Source: Rubrivivax sp. (GTDB lineage Bacteria > Pseudomonadota > Gammaproteobacteria > Burkholderiales > Burkholderiaceae_C). From it: a stretch of 64,000 nucleotides of DNA. Below are positions 8,681-16,670 of this stretch, one piece after another (the stretch's first letter is position 1; every line of letters begins with the position of its first letter). Location of the stretch: contig JAIYCR010000016.1 in assembly GCA_027487905.1 (NCBI GenBank), positions 1-64,000 of the forward strand. Reading direction: 5' to 3'. Position numbers and translations under genes: made by a program. The notes under the pieces are model-generated. The model was not told the origin of the DNA. It worked only from the letters and a program-made list of their open reading frames with translations, and did not search any database.

Positions 8681-10440
8681 CGGGCGACAGGCTCAGGTTG
8701 CGGGCGTTGACCGCCGGTGGTGCGGCGCACCGCATCGGCCGCCTGGCGGAAGGGCAGCGGACCCAGGCGACGCACCGCGTCGATGAAGCGCTCGCCGGCC
8801 AGTCGCTGGGCGCGGTAGGCGTCGATGACGGCCTCCACCGCGTCGGGCAGTTCGTCGGCAGCGAAGGACGGGCCGATGACGGCGCCACCGCTCGCGCGTT
8901 CCAGGCCGCCGCCCAGGCTGCTGCCGTCGCTGCCGCCCACGGTGACCTGGTACCACTCCTGGCCGTCCTTGTCGACGCCGAGCACCCCCAGGTGGCCGCT
9001 GTGGTGGTGACCGCAGCTGTTGATGCAGCCGCTGATGTGAAGGTCGATCGGGCCGATGTCGTGCTGCTCGTCCAGGTCCTCGAAGCGCTCGGCCAGCTGC
9101 TGGGCGATGGGGATGGTGCGGGCATTGGCCAGCGCGCACAGGTCACCACCGGGGCAGGCGATCATGTCGGTCACCAGACCGATGTTCGGCGTGGCAAAGC
9201 CGCCCGCCCGCGCGGCCCGCCAGAGTTCGGGCAGGTCCTCGGCCTTCACCCAAGGCAGCACCAGGTTCTGCTCGTGCGTCACCCGCAGCTCGCCCAGCGA
9301 GAAGCGCTCGGCCAGGTCGGCCGCGCCGTCCAGCTGGGCGTCGGTGGCGTCTCCGGGCGGCAGGCCCGACCGCTTGAGCGACAGCGTCACCGCGCGCAAG
9401 GCCGGGTGACGGTGGGCGTGCACATTGCGTTCAACCCAGCGCGCATAGGCCGGTTCGTCGGCCAGCGTGGGCGTGGCCACCGGCGTGCGAGGCAGCGCTG
9501 ACACCGCAGCCGGCTCGACGAAGGCCGCGGACACGCGGGCCCGTTCCGCCTCGGTGAGGATCTGCGCATCGCCGTCCACGTCGCGGTCGAGGATCTGGCG
9601 GAACTCGGCATGGACGGCCTCGATGAAGCGCTCGCCTTCGGCCTTGACCAGGATCTTGATGCGCGCCTTGTAGGCGTTGTCGCGGCGGCCGAAGCGGTTG
9701 TAGACCCGCACCACCGCCTCCAGGAAGACGAGGATCTGCTGCCAGGGCACGAAGGCGGCCACCACGCGCGCGATGACCGGCGTGCGGCCCATGCCGCCGC
9801 CCACGCGCACCTCGAAGCCGACTTCGCCCGCCGCGTCCCGGTGCAGCCGCAGGCCGATGTCGTGCCAGGCGATGGCCGCGCGGTCTTCCTCGGCGCCGCT
9901 CACCGCGATCTTGAACTTGCGGGGCAGGAAGGCGAACTCGGGGTGCAGCGTGCTCCACTGGCGCAGCAGCTCGCAGTAGGGGCGCGGGTCGACGACTTCG
10001 TCGGGCGTCACGCCGGCGAAGGCGTCGCTGGTGATGTTGCGGATGCAGTTGCCGCTGGTCTGGATGCCGTGCAGGCCCACCTCGGCCAGCCGGTCCATGA
10101 CGTCGGCGCTGCGGTGCAGGGCGATCCAGTTGAACTGCAGGTTCTGCCGGGTGGTGAAGTGGCCGAAGCCGCCCTGGCCGGCAAACGGCCCGTCGGTGAC
10201 GCGGTCGAAGTCCCGGGCGATGGCCGCCAGCGTGCGCAGCTGGTCGACATGCAGCTCGCCATAGGGCACGGCCACCCGCAGCATGGGGGCGTGGCGCTGG
10301 ACGTACCAGCCGTTCTGCAGGCGAAGCGGGCGGAAGTCCTCGTCGGGCAGCTCGCCGGCCAGGTGGCGTTCGAGCTGGTCGCGATACTGGCGGGCGCGCT
10401 GGCGGACGAATTGGCGATCGAATTCGGAGATGACGGGCAT
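8677..10440 (-). CDS. cysI: Sulfite (nitrite/sulfite) reductase hemoprotein subunit
   Basis: A 587-residue siroheme and 4Fe-4S reductase. Two copies of the ferredoxin-like/sirohaem fold are visible; the cluster/siroheme cysteines are CPGGDLC and GCINSCGHH. GGFGHFTTRQNLQFNW and TSGNCIRNIT are classic family motifs. It reduces sulfite to sulfide with six electrons. It is the first gene of the sulfate-assimilation run, and its stop overlaps the cysH fusion start. No CysJ flavoprotein is encoded nearby, so electrons may come from ferredoxin. A nitrite reductase role cannot be excluded by sequence alone, but the neighbours make sulfite the likely substrate. Confidence 0.93.
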   Translation of the reverse strand: MPVISEFDRQFVRQRARQYRDQLERHLAGELPDEDFRPLRLQNGWYVQRHAPMLRVAVPYGELHVDQLRTLAAIARDFDRVTDGPFAGQGGFGHFTTRQNLQFNWIALHRSADVMDRLAEVGLHGIQTSGNCIRNITSDAFAGVTPDEVVDPRPYCELLRQWSTLHPEFAFLPRKFKIAVSGAEEDRAAIAWHDIGLRLHRDAAGEVGFEVRVGGGMGRTPVIARVVAAFVPWQQILVFLEAVVRVYNRFGRRDNAYKARIKILVKAEGERFIEAVHAEFRQILDRDVDGDAQILTEAERARVSAAFVEPAAVSALPRTPVATPTLADEPAYARWVERNVHAHRHPALRAVTLSLKRSGLPPGDATDAQLDGAADLAERFSLGELRVTHEQNLVLPWVKAEDLPELWRAARAGGFATPNIGLVTDMIACPGGDLCALANARTIPIAQQLAERFEDLDEQHDIGPIDLHISGCINSCGHHHSGHLGVLGVDKDGQEWYQVTVGGSDGSSLGGGLERASGGAVIGPSFAADELPDAVEAVIDAYRAQRLAGERFIDAVRRLGPLPFRQAADAVRRTTGGQRPQPEPVAR

Positions 10441-10499
10441 AGGGGGCGCACTGTAGGCAGGCGCTTTATTTCCTGGAACTATTTGTTCGTAGGTTGGTT
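10441..10499. promoter_or_regulatory. Divergent promoter region between cysI and the patatin gene, with a small inverted repeat
   Basis: This 59-bp gap is markedly A/T-richer than its surroundings. On the minus strand TTCCAG, a 17-bp spacer and TACAGT form a plausible promoter for cysI, nine bases before its ATG. A 4-bp inverted repeat with a 5-bp spacer, GAAC-TATTT-GTTC (10476-10488), abuts the -35. In related bacteria cysI is controlled by CysB-type LysR regulators that bind such A/T-rich sites; that assignment here is inference. Confidence 0.45.
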
Positions 10500-11459
10500 A
10501 TGGATGAACGAGATAAGAGCCGGCGGCAGTGGCTGCGCCTGGGCGCCTCGCTGACGGCGGCCGGCCTGCTGGCGGCCTGCCAGACCCGGCCGGTGGCGCC
10601 GCCGTCCGCCGCCACGCCGCCGGCTTCGCCGCTGCCGCCCGCGGCGGTGCCGCCGCCCGTGTCGCCCCGCCCCACCCGGCCACCGCGCATCGGGCTGGCG
10701 CTGGGCGGCGGCGCGGCGCGCGGCTTCGCGCACATCGGCGTGATCCAGGTGCTGGAGGAGGCGGGCATCCGCCCCGACCTCGTGGCCGGCACCTCCGCCG
10801 GCAGCCTGGTGGCCGCGCTCTACGCCTCGGGGCGCACGGGCGCCGAGCTCGGACAGATCGCCGACCGCATGGACGAGGCCACCATCACCGACTGGGCCTT
10901 CCCGGGGCGCGGGCTCTTCCGCGGCGAGGCGCTGGCGCGCTTCGTGAGGGAGCAGACCGGCGGGCGAACCATCGAGCAGATGCGCCTGCCGCTGGGCATC
11001 GTGGCCACCGATCTGGACAGCGGCGCCCCCATCCTCTTCCGACAGGGCGACACGGGCACCGCGGTGCGCGCTTCCAGCGCCGTGCCCGCGGTGTTCCAGC
11101 CGGTGCGCATCGGCACGCGCGAGTACGTCGATGGCGGCCTGGTGTCGCCGGTGCCGGTGCGTTTCGCCCGGCAGATGGGCGCCGAACTGGTGATCGCGGT
11201 GGACATCTCGCAGCCCCCGGAAGGCGGCGCCACGGGCGACGCGCTGCGCATGCTGCTGCAGACCTTCTCCATCATGGGCCGAAGCATCAATGTCTTCGAA
11301 TTGCGCGACGCCGACCTGGTGCTGCGCCCGCAGCTGGCCGGCCAGGGCGGCGCCGACTTCAGCAACCGCCAGCGGGCGATGCAGGCGGGCCGCGCAGCCA
11401 TGGGCGCGGCGCTGGAAGACCTGCGGCGCCAGCTGGCCGGCAAGGCCGTGGCGATGTGA
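10500..11459 (+). CDS. Patatin-like phospholipase, predicted lipoprotein
   Basis: A 319-residue patatin-family serine hydrolase. Motifs: oxyanion loop GGGAARG (about residue 69), nucleophile elbow GTSAG with Ser99, and the catalytic DGG near residue 212. The N-terminus reads SRRQWLRLG followed by a hydrophobic run and lipobox LAAC (Cys27), so it looks like a lipoprotein, possibly exported by the Tat route because of the twin arginine. A proline-rich linker joins the lipid anchor to the catalytic domain. The ATG at 10500 is chosen because AGG sits seven bases upstream; a TTG two codons earlier is also in frame. It is divergent from cysI, and a bidirectional terminator follows. The substrate is unknown; membrane phospholipid turnover is a guess from the family. 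Confidence 0.9.
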   Translation: MDERDKSRRQWLRLGASLTAAGLLAACQTRPVAPPSAATPPASPLPPAAVPPPVSPRPTRPPRIGLALGGGAARGFAHIGVIQVLEEAGIRPDLVAGTSAGSLVAALYASGRTGAELGQIADRMDEATITDWAFPGRGLFRGEALARFVREQTGGRTIEQMRLPLGIVATDLDSGAPILFRQGDTGTAVRASSAVPAVFQPVRIGTREYVDGGLVSPVPVRFARQMGAELVIAVDISQPPEGGATGDALRMLLQTFSIMGRSINVFELRDADLVLRPQLAGQGGADFSNRQRAMQAGRAAMGAALEDLRRQLAGKAVAM

Positions 11460-11493
11460 AGGACAAACTGCAGAAGGGCGCGCCGCCATGAAG

Positions 11494-11525
11494 AAGGCCC
11501 CGACCGCTTGCGCGGACGGGGCCTT
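11494..11525. terminator. Bidirectional terminator between the patatin gene and the phasin gene
   Basis: A strong hairpin: AAGGCCCCG pairs with CGGGGCCTT, then a mismatch, then CCGC pairs with GCGG around a TTGC loop. It lies between two convergent genes, 34 bp after the patatin stop and 54 bp after the phasin stop, and has short T-containing tails on both strands. Confidence 0.65.
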
Positions 11526-11579
11526 GCCTTGAAGCCACGGCGAGGCGGCGGCGGGCGAACCCGCCGCAGCTCAGCGCGT

Positions 11580-12137
11580 TCAGGCGGCGCGGCGCGGGGC
11601 CTTGGCGGCGGCCTGCTGCGTGGCCTTGACGGCGGTGGTGGTCATCGCCTGGAAGTTCGCTTCGGCCACGTCGGCGGCCTGCTTGGCGGCCTTGTGCACG
11701 CTCTCGTAGGCGTTGTTGGCGGCGGCCACGGCCGACTTCACCAGGGCGACGGCGTTCTCGCTGCCGGCCGGGGCGTTCTTGACGGCGGTGTCGACCACCG
11801 ACATCAGCTTCTTCTGCACGTCGGACATCTGGCCTTCGGCCATCTTCGCCAGGTCGGCGTTGGTGGCGGCAGCGATGTCATACAGGTGACGGCTGTAGGA
11901 AGCGGCCTTCTCGGCGGCGGGCTGGAGCATGCCGGCCTGCAGGGCCATCAGTTCCTGGGCGTCCTTGACGGACAGCACGGCCTTGGTGGAATCGGCGGAC
12001 TCGGCCAGCGCGGCACGGGCCACCTGAAGGTTCAGCTCGACGAGCTTTTCCATGCCTTCGAAGGCCTTGTTGGTCATGCCGAAGAGGGTTTCGACGTTGG
12101 CCTTGTGGGCGGCGAGCAGTTGTTCAGCGGTCATCAT
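11580..12137 (-). CDS. phaP: Phasin family protein
   Basis: A 185-residue, almost entirely helical, Ala-rich protein with the phasin-family N-terminus ([20 protein letters not shown]) and a lysine/alanine tail ending APRRAA. Phasins coat polyhydroxyalkanoate granules and control their number and size. Two ATG codons stand in tandem; GGAGAA eight bases upstream favours the first. It is monocistronic, flanked by a terminator on one side and a strong promoter with inverted repeats on the other. The presence of a phasin indicates that the organism stores PHA. Confidence 0.9.
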   Translation of the reverse strand: MMTAEQLLAAHKANVETLFGMTNKAFEGMEKLVELNLQVARAALAESADSTKAVLSVKDAQELMALQAGMLQPAAEKAASYSRHLYDIAAATNADLAKMAEGQMSDVQKKLMSVVDTAVKNAPAGSENAVALVKSAVAAANNAYESVHKAAKQAADVAEANFQAMTTTAVKATQQAAAKAPRRAA

Positions 12138-12214
12138 GGTGGGTTCTCCAGGTTCGAGGGACAGGACGGCGTGGGGCAGTCAGAGCGCGCCGGGGGCTGC
12201 TTCCTCATGCCTTT

Positions 12215-12290
12215 ATGTTGCACCGCAACATGAACAGAACTATAGCGACGGCCGCGGCGAATGCAAGCCTTTTTTGTTGCGCTGCAGCAA
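12215..12290 (-). promoter_or_regulatory. Phasin promoter flanked by TGC-rich inverted repeats (probable PhaR-type operator)
   Basis: On the minus strand -35 TTGCAT (12261-12266), a 16-bp spacer and -10 TATAGT (12239-12244) form the best sigma-70 promoter in this part of the window. A perfect 7-bp inverted repeat with a 3-bp spacer (ATGTTGC / GCAACAT, 12215-12231) covers the start of the transcript. A second, imperfect one (TTTGTTGC / TGCAGCAAA, about 12273-12290) lies just upstream of the -35. PHA-responsive repressors (PhaR) of related bacteria bind TGC-rich sites at phasin promoters, so these are likely operators. Confidence 0.6.
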
Positions 12291-12310
12291 AGATGCCGCG
12301 GGGCCGGCGT

Positions 12311-13021
12311 TCACCAGGGTAGCGACTCGCCGGCGTAGCTCAGGAAGCGGCCGGAATCTTCCGGCGCGCCGTGCCGGTCGATGACGCCCAGCAGTTCGGC
12401 CGCGGCCGTCGCCGCGTCCCGCCCGATCTCCGCACCCCGGAAGGGCGCCGACAGCCGGGACGACACCGTGCCCGGGTGCAGCGCCAGCACCACTGCGCCG
12501 GGATGGGTGCGGCGAAGCTCGACCGAGGCCGTCTTCACCAGCATGTTCAGCGCCGCCTTGGACGCGCGGTAGCTGTACCAGCCGCCGGCGCGGTTGTCTT
12601 CGATGCTGCCCACCTTGGCTGACAGGAAGGCCATGCGGGCGCACCGGCGGTCCAGCAGGGGCGCGAAGTGGCGCAGCAGCAGCGCGGGCCCGAAGGTGTT
12701 GACCGCAAAGACCTGCTGCATCCGGGCCAGGCTCAGGTCGCCGAGCTTCTTCTCGGGCATGAGGTCGGGCCCGTGCAGCACACCGGCCGCGTTCACCAGC
12801 AGCTGAAAGGGCGGGTGCGCGGCCAGCGCTGCCGCCGCCGCGACCACGCTGGCCTCATCGGTCAGGTCCAGTGGAGGGTCCGACTGCCGGTGCAGCCCCA
12901 AGACCTGGCCGCATCGGCCGTCCGAGCGCAGCCCTTCGAGCAGGGCCGCACCGATGGCGCCGCTCCCGCCCACGATCAACGCCCGGTAGCCCTCGGGGAG
13001 ACTTTGCATCGACAGCGCCAT
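12311..13021 (-). CDS. Short-chain dehydrogenase/reductase (SDR)
   Basis: A 236-residue SDR. The N-terminal cofactor motif is GGSGAIGAALLEGL, followed by an LVNAAGVL segment and the active-site YRASK. Classical SDRs are NAD(P)-dependent oxidoreductases acting on alcohols and ketones; the substrate is not predictable here. The start is set by a TGATG overlap with the stop of the small Trp-rich gene upstream, which also gives a normal SDR length; the longer open frame upstream lies over that gene and is not plausible. It resembles the C-factor/CsgA-like branch of the family. Confidence 0.85.
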   Translation of the reverse strand: MALSMQSLPEGYRALIVGGSGAIGAALLEGLRSDGRCGQVLGLHRQSDPPLDLTDEASVVAAAAALAAHPPFQLLVNAAGVLHGPDLMPEKKLGDLSLARMQQVFAVNTFGPALLLRHFAPLLDRRCARMAFLSAKVGSIEDNRAGGWYSYRASKAALNMLVKTASVELRRTHPGAVVLALHPGTVSSRLSAPFRGAEIGRDAATAAAELLGVIDRHGAPEDSGRFLSYAGESLPW

Positions 13022-13242
13022 CACACCCACCCCTGGCGCCATTGCGCCGCGTCGCGCAGTTCGCGCCAGCGGATGCGGCGGGATCGCCGGGAATGGACCG
13101 CTTCGATGTCCACCCACTCGAGCGCCGAACCCGGAAGCTCCGGCTCCACCACGGCCGACACCAGGAAGTGCTTGTCGCGGCCCTGAGGCTGCACGGCGGT
13201 CCACTTGCTCAGCAGCAGCTTCTTCGGATGCAAGGCATTCAT
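13021..13242 (-). CDS. Small tryptophan-containing protein, TIGR02450-like
   Basis: A 73-residue protein starting MNALHPKKLLLSKWTAV, with several conserved-looking tryptophans (SKW, LEWVDIEAV, IRWRELRD, QWRQGW). It resembles the TIGR02450 family of short Trp-rich proteins of unknown function that is widespread in proteobacteria. Its stop overlaps the start codon of the SDR gene by one base, so the two are translationally coupled. It starts only 34 bp from the divergent deacetylase-like gene. The function is unknown, and I do not propose one. Confidence 0.75.
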   Translation of the reverse strand: MNALHPKKLLLSKWTAVQPQGRDKHFLVSAVVEPELPGSALEWVDIEAVHSRRSRRIRWRELRDAAQWRQGWV

Positions 13243-13276
13243 GGCCTGAACCTTAACGGGAGAATCCAGGCCCTGC

Positions 13277-14212
13277 ATGAACGCCTACTACGCCGACCAT
13301 TTCGTCCTGCCCCTGCCCGATGGGCACCGCTTCCCGATGGCCAAGTACCGGCTGCTGCGCGATGCGCTGGCCGAAGGAGCGGCAGGCCCGGTGCAGCTGT
13401 GCGAGGCGCCCGCCGCCACCGACGGCGAGCTGGCGCTGGCCCATGAGCCGTCCTACATCGCCGGCATCGTCGACGGCACGGCCAGCGCGGCGCAGATGCG
13501 GGAAATCGGCTTCCCCTGGAGCGAGCGCATGGTCGAGCGGGCGCGGCGGTCGGTGGGGGCCACCATCGCGGCCGCCCGCGACGCGCTCGAACACGGCGTC
13601 GCGGCCAACCTGGCCGGCGGCACCCACCACGCCAGTGCGGATCGCGGCGGCGGCTATTGCGTGTTCAACGACATCGCGGTGGCGGCCCGCCTGATGCAAG
13701 CCGAATGGCACCGCCGCCACCGGCAGCTGCTGCGGGTGTGGGTGATCGACCTGGACGTGCACCAGGGCAACGGAACGGCCGCCATCTTTCGCGACGACCC
13801 GACGGTGTTCACGCTGTCGATGCACGGCGAGAAGAACTTCCCCTTCCGCAAGGAGCCGAGCGACCTGGACGTGGATCTGCCTGACGGCTGCACCGACGAG
13901 CCCTATCTGCGCGCGCTGGACGCGGCGCTGGACGCCGCCTGGGAACGTCAGCGGGCCGCGCCGCCGGGGTTGGTGTTCTACCTGGCAGGCGCCGACCCCC
14001 ACGAAGGCGACCGGCTGGGCCGGCTCAAGCTCACCACCGCCGGCATGGCCGAACGCGACCGCCGGGTGTTCGAACGGGCAGCGCGCCTGGGCCTGCCGGT
14101 TGCGCTGTCGATGGGGGGCGGCTATGGCCACCGGGTGGAGACCACGCTCGAAGTCCAGCTCAACACCTACCGGCAGGCGGTGCGGGCGAGCGGGCGCCGG
14201 CCTCTCGCCTGA
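13277..14212 (+). CDS. Histone deacetylase-like (acetoin utilization/AcuC-type) amidohydrolase
   Basis: A 311-residue arginase/deacetylase-fold protein. It shows the HDAC motifs GGTHHA (active-site His pair), DLDVHQGNGT (zinc ligands Asp and His), AGADPHEGDRLG (second zinc Asp) and a GGGYG glycine-rich loop. Bacterial members remove acetyl or related acyl groups from lysines or polyamines. It is divergent from the Trp-rich/SDR pair with only 34 bp between them. Its stop codon lies inside the first unit of a 10-bp tandem repeat. Confidence 0.88.
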   Translation: MNAYYADHFVLPLPDGHRFPMAKYRLLRDALAEGAAGPVQLCEAPAATDGELALAHEPSYIAGIVDGTASAAQMREIGFPWSERMVERARRSVGATIAAARDALEHGVAANLAGGTHHASADRGGGYCVFNDIAVAARLMQAEWHRRHRQLLRVWVIDLDVHQGNGTAAIFRDDPTVFTLSMHGEKNFPFRKEPSDLDVDLPDGCTDEPYLRALDAALDAAWERQRAAPPGLVFYLAGADPHEGDRLGRLKLTTAGMAERDRRVFERAARLGLPVALSMGGGYGHRVETTLEVQLNTYRQAVRASGRRPLA

Positions 14213-14243
14213 GCTCGCCTGATCTCGCCTCATCTCGCCTGAG
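14204..14243 (+). repeat. Four-unit 10-bp tandem repeat across a stop codon
   Basis: The unit CTCGCCTGAG occurs four times head to tail with one to two changes (third bases and a GAT/CAT variant). The stop TGA of the deacetylase-like gene falls in the first unit, and further TGA triplets recur in other units at the same place. It looks like a small slippage expansion. Confidence 0.8.
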
Positions 14244-14327
14244 GACGGCCGCGCCGGCGCTGACGCCTTCGGGACACCGGGTCACACCGCTGGCCGGTGC
14301 CCGGCACGCGGGCGACAATACGCGCCG

Positions 14328-14825
14328 ATGAGCGCCGTGCCACCGCCCAAGTCCCTGCCCCAAGCCCCTGCCCCGAGCGCTGCGCCCGCGCCGGACACCC
14401 GCCCCCAGCCCCTGCCCCGCACGGCCTTCCGCCACGGGCTTCGCATCACCACGCGCTGGGGCGACAACGACGTCTACGGGCATGTGAACAACGTCGTCTA
14501 CTACGGCTGGTTCGACACCGTCGTCAACCGCAGCCTGATCGAGGCAGGCGTGCTGGACATCCACGGCGGCGAGGTCATCGGCCTGGTCGTCGAGACGCGC
14601 TGCCACTATTTCGCGCCGCTCGCCTTTCCGCAGGAGGTTGACGCGCTGCTCAGGGTCGAGAAGATCGGCCGCTCCAGCGTCACCTACCGCATCGGGCTTT
14701 TCGCCGCCGACGACGCCATGTCGGCGGCGCACGGCCATTTCACCCACGTCTACGTCGACCGCGCCACGCGCCGTCCCGTGGCCTTGCCTGCGCCCCTGCT
14801 CGGGGTGCTGAACTCATGGACCTGA
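14328..14825 (+). CDS. Acyl-CoA thioesterase, 4-hydroxybenzoyl-CoA thioesterase fold
   Basis: A 165-residue single hot-dog domain. The catalytic helix motif WGDNDVYGHVNNVVYYGWFD with its Asp is typical of the 4HBT/YbgC branch, which hydrolyses acyl-CoA thioesters. About 30 proline- and alanine-rich residues precede the domain. The stop overlaps the start of the nitroreductase gene by 10 bp, so the two are coupled. A GACAAT hexamer at 14314-14319, only 8 nt before the ATG, could be a -10 element giving an almost leaderless mRNA. The physiological substrate is not predictable. Confidence 0.87.
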   Translation: MSAVPPPKSLPQAPAPSAAPAPDTRPQPLPRTAFRHGLRITTRWGDNDVYGHVNNVVYYGWFDTVVNRSLIEAGVLDIHGGEVIGLVVETRCHYFAPLAFPQEVDALLRVEKIGRSSVTYRIGLFAADDAMSAAHGHFTHVYVDRATRRPVALPAPLLGVLNSWT

Positions 14826-15544
14826 ACACCGCCCTGTCCCGCCCCATCACCGCCTTGAGCACCGAATCGGTGGACGCCGCGCTGATGAGCCGGCGCTCGA
14901 TCCGCGCCTTCAGGCCCGACCCGGTGCCGCGCGAGGTCGTCGAGGACATCCTGCGGGTGGCCGCGCGCGCGCCCTCGGGCACCAACACCCAGCCGTGGAC
15001 CACCTGGGTGCTCACCGAAGGGCCGCTCAAGCGGATGTGCGACGCGGTGCAGGCCATCCACGACGACCCGGCCGCCGCCGCCGAGCACCAGGAGGAATAC
15101 GCCTACTACCCCGTCGAGTGGACCTCGCCCTTCATCGAACGGCGCCGCAAGGTGGGCTGGGACCTCTACAGCCTGCTGGGCATCGGCAAGACCGACAAGG
15201 CCCGAATGCATGCACAGAACGGACGCAACTTCCGCTTCTTCGACGCGCCGGTGGGCCTGTTCTTCACCATCGACCGCATCCTCGGCCAGGGCAGCTGGCT
15301 CGACTACGGCATGTTCCTGCAGAACGTGATGGTGGCCGCCCGCGCGCGCGGGCTGGACACCTGCCCGCAGGCCGCGTGGACGCGCTTTCACAAGCCCATC
15401 CTGCAGCAGCTCGGAGCCCCCGCCCAGCACATGCTGGTGTGCGGCATGGCGCTGGGCCACGCCGACCCCGCCGCCATCGAGAACTCGCTCGTGACCGAGC
15501 GCTGCGCGGTGGCCGAGTTCACCCATTTCCAGGGCGGCGCCTGA
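14816..15544 (+). CDS. Nitroreductase family FMN-dependent oxidoreductase
   Basis: A 242-residue nitroreductase-fold protein with the FMN-phosphate motif SRRSIRAFRPDPVP, RAPSGTNTQPW and a C-terminal CGMALGHAD segment. Members reduce nitroaromatics, quinones, enones or flavins using NAD(P)H, usually as homodimers. It overlaps the upstream thioesterase gene by 10 bp, indicating a two-gene operon. The natural substrate is unknown; pairing with an acyl-CoA thioesterase could hint at aromatic or enoate catabolism, but that is speculation. Confidence 0.9.
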   Translation: MDLNTALSRPITALSTESVDAALMSRRSIRAFRPDPVPREVVEDILRVAARAPSGTNTQPWTTWVLTEGPLKRMCDAVQAIHDDPAAAAEHQEEYAYYPVEWTSPFIERRRKVGWDLYSLLGIGKTDKARMHAQNGRNFRFFDAPVGLFFTIDRILGQGSWLDYGMFLQNVMVAARARGLDTCPQAAWTRFHKPILQQLGAPAQHMLVCGMALGHADPAAIENSLVTERCAVAEFTHFQGGA

Positions 15545-15626
15545 GCGGCCTTGCCCTCCACGGGCTGCTCGGCAGCCCCGCCCCTTTCCTGCCCTCCCCC
15601 CTTTTTTCCGTTTCCGGAGATTGCGC

Positions 15627-16628
15627 ATGACCCGCCCCGCCGTGCTCGTGGCCCGAGCCGTCTTTCCCGAAGTGATCGAACGCCTGGCCGCGCACTGCGA
15701 GGTGGACGTGAACCGCGAGGACCGCATCTTCACGCGGCCTGAACTCATCGCCCGGCTGGCCGGCAAGGCCGGCGCCTTCATCACCGGCAGCGAGCGCATC
15801 GACGCGGAGCTGCTGGACGCCAACCCGCAGCTGCGGGCCGTGTGCAACATGGCGGTGGGCTACAACAACATCGACGTGGACGCCTGCACCGCGCGCGGCG
15901 TGCTGGCCAGCAACACGCCGGACGTGCTCACCGAGACCACCGCCGACTTCGGCTTCGCGCTGATGATGGCCACCGCGCGCCGCATCGCCGAAAGCGAGCA
16001 TTACCTGCGCCGCGGCGAGTGGACCAAATGGCGCTACGACATGTTCGCCGGCACCGACGTGCACGGCGCCACGCTGGGCGTGCTGGGCATGGGCCGCATC
16101 GGCCAGGGCGTGGCCCGGCGCGGCGCGCTGGGCTTCGGCATGAAGGTGCTCTATGCCAACCGCAGCCGGCTGCCTGCCGATGTCGAGGCCACCCTGGGCG
16201 CGAAGTGGGTGGACAAGGCCACGCTGCTGCGCGAAAGCGACCACGTGGTCGTCGTCACGCCCTACACGCCGCAGACCCACCACCTGGTCGACGCCGCCGC
16301 CCTGGCGCTGATGAAGCCCACGGCCACGCTGACCAACATCGCCCGCGGTGGCGTCGTGGACGACGCGGCGCTTGCCGCCGCGCTGAAGGCCGGCCGCATC
16401 GCGGCTGCGGGCCTGGACGTGTTCGAAGGCGAACCTTCGGTCCACCCGGCGCTGCTGGAGGTGCCCAACGTGGTGCTCACGCCGCACATCGCCAGCGCCA
16501 GCGTGCCCACCCGGCTGGCCATGGCCAGCCTGGCGGCGGACAACCTGCTGGCCGCACTGGGCCTGGGCCCGGCAGCGGGCCAGCCGCCCACGCCGCTGAA
16601 CCCCCAGGTCCTGGCCCGCCAAGGCTGA
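15627..16628 (+). CDS. D-2-hydroxyacid dehydrogenase (glyoxylate/hydroxypyruvate reductase type)
   Basis: A 333-residue NAD(P)-dependent 2-hydroxyacid dehydrogenase. The Rossmann motif is GMGRIGQGVARRG (about residue 155); the catalytic triad is suggested by NIARGG (Arg), a glutamate in FEGEPSVHPAL and HIASAS (His). It matches D-glycerate dehydrogenase / glyoxylate reductase proteins. The start ATG at 15627 has GGAG nine bases upstream; a TTG two codons earlier is less likely. It follows the nitroreductase by 82 bp containing a T-rich stretch, and precedes rmuC by 43 bp. Confidence 0.9.
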   Translation: MTRPAVLVARAVFPEVIERLAAHCEVDVNREDRIFTRPELIARLAGKAGAFITGSERIDAELLDANPQLRAVCNMAVGYNNIDVDACTARGVLASNTPDVLTETTADFGFALMMATARRIAESEHYLRRGEWTKWRYDMFAGTDVHGATLGVLGMGRIGQGVARRGALGFGMKVLYANRSRLPADVEATLGAKWVDKATLLRESDHVVVVTPYTPQTHHLVDAAALALMKPTATLTNIARGGVVDDAALAAALKAGRIAAAGLDVFEGEPSVHPALLEVPNVVLTPHIASASVPTRLAMASLAADNLLAALGLGPAAGQPPTPLNPQVLARQG

Positions 16629-16670
16629 ACCCGCGCCGACCCGCGCACCGATCGGCTGCCGGATGCCCGA

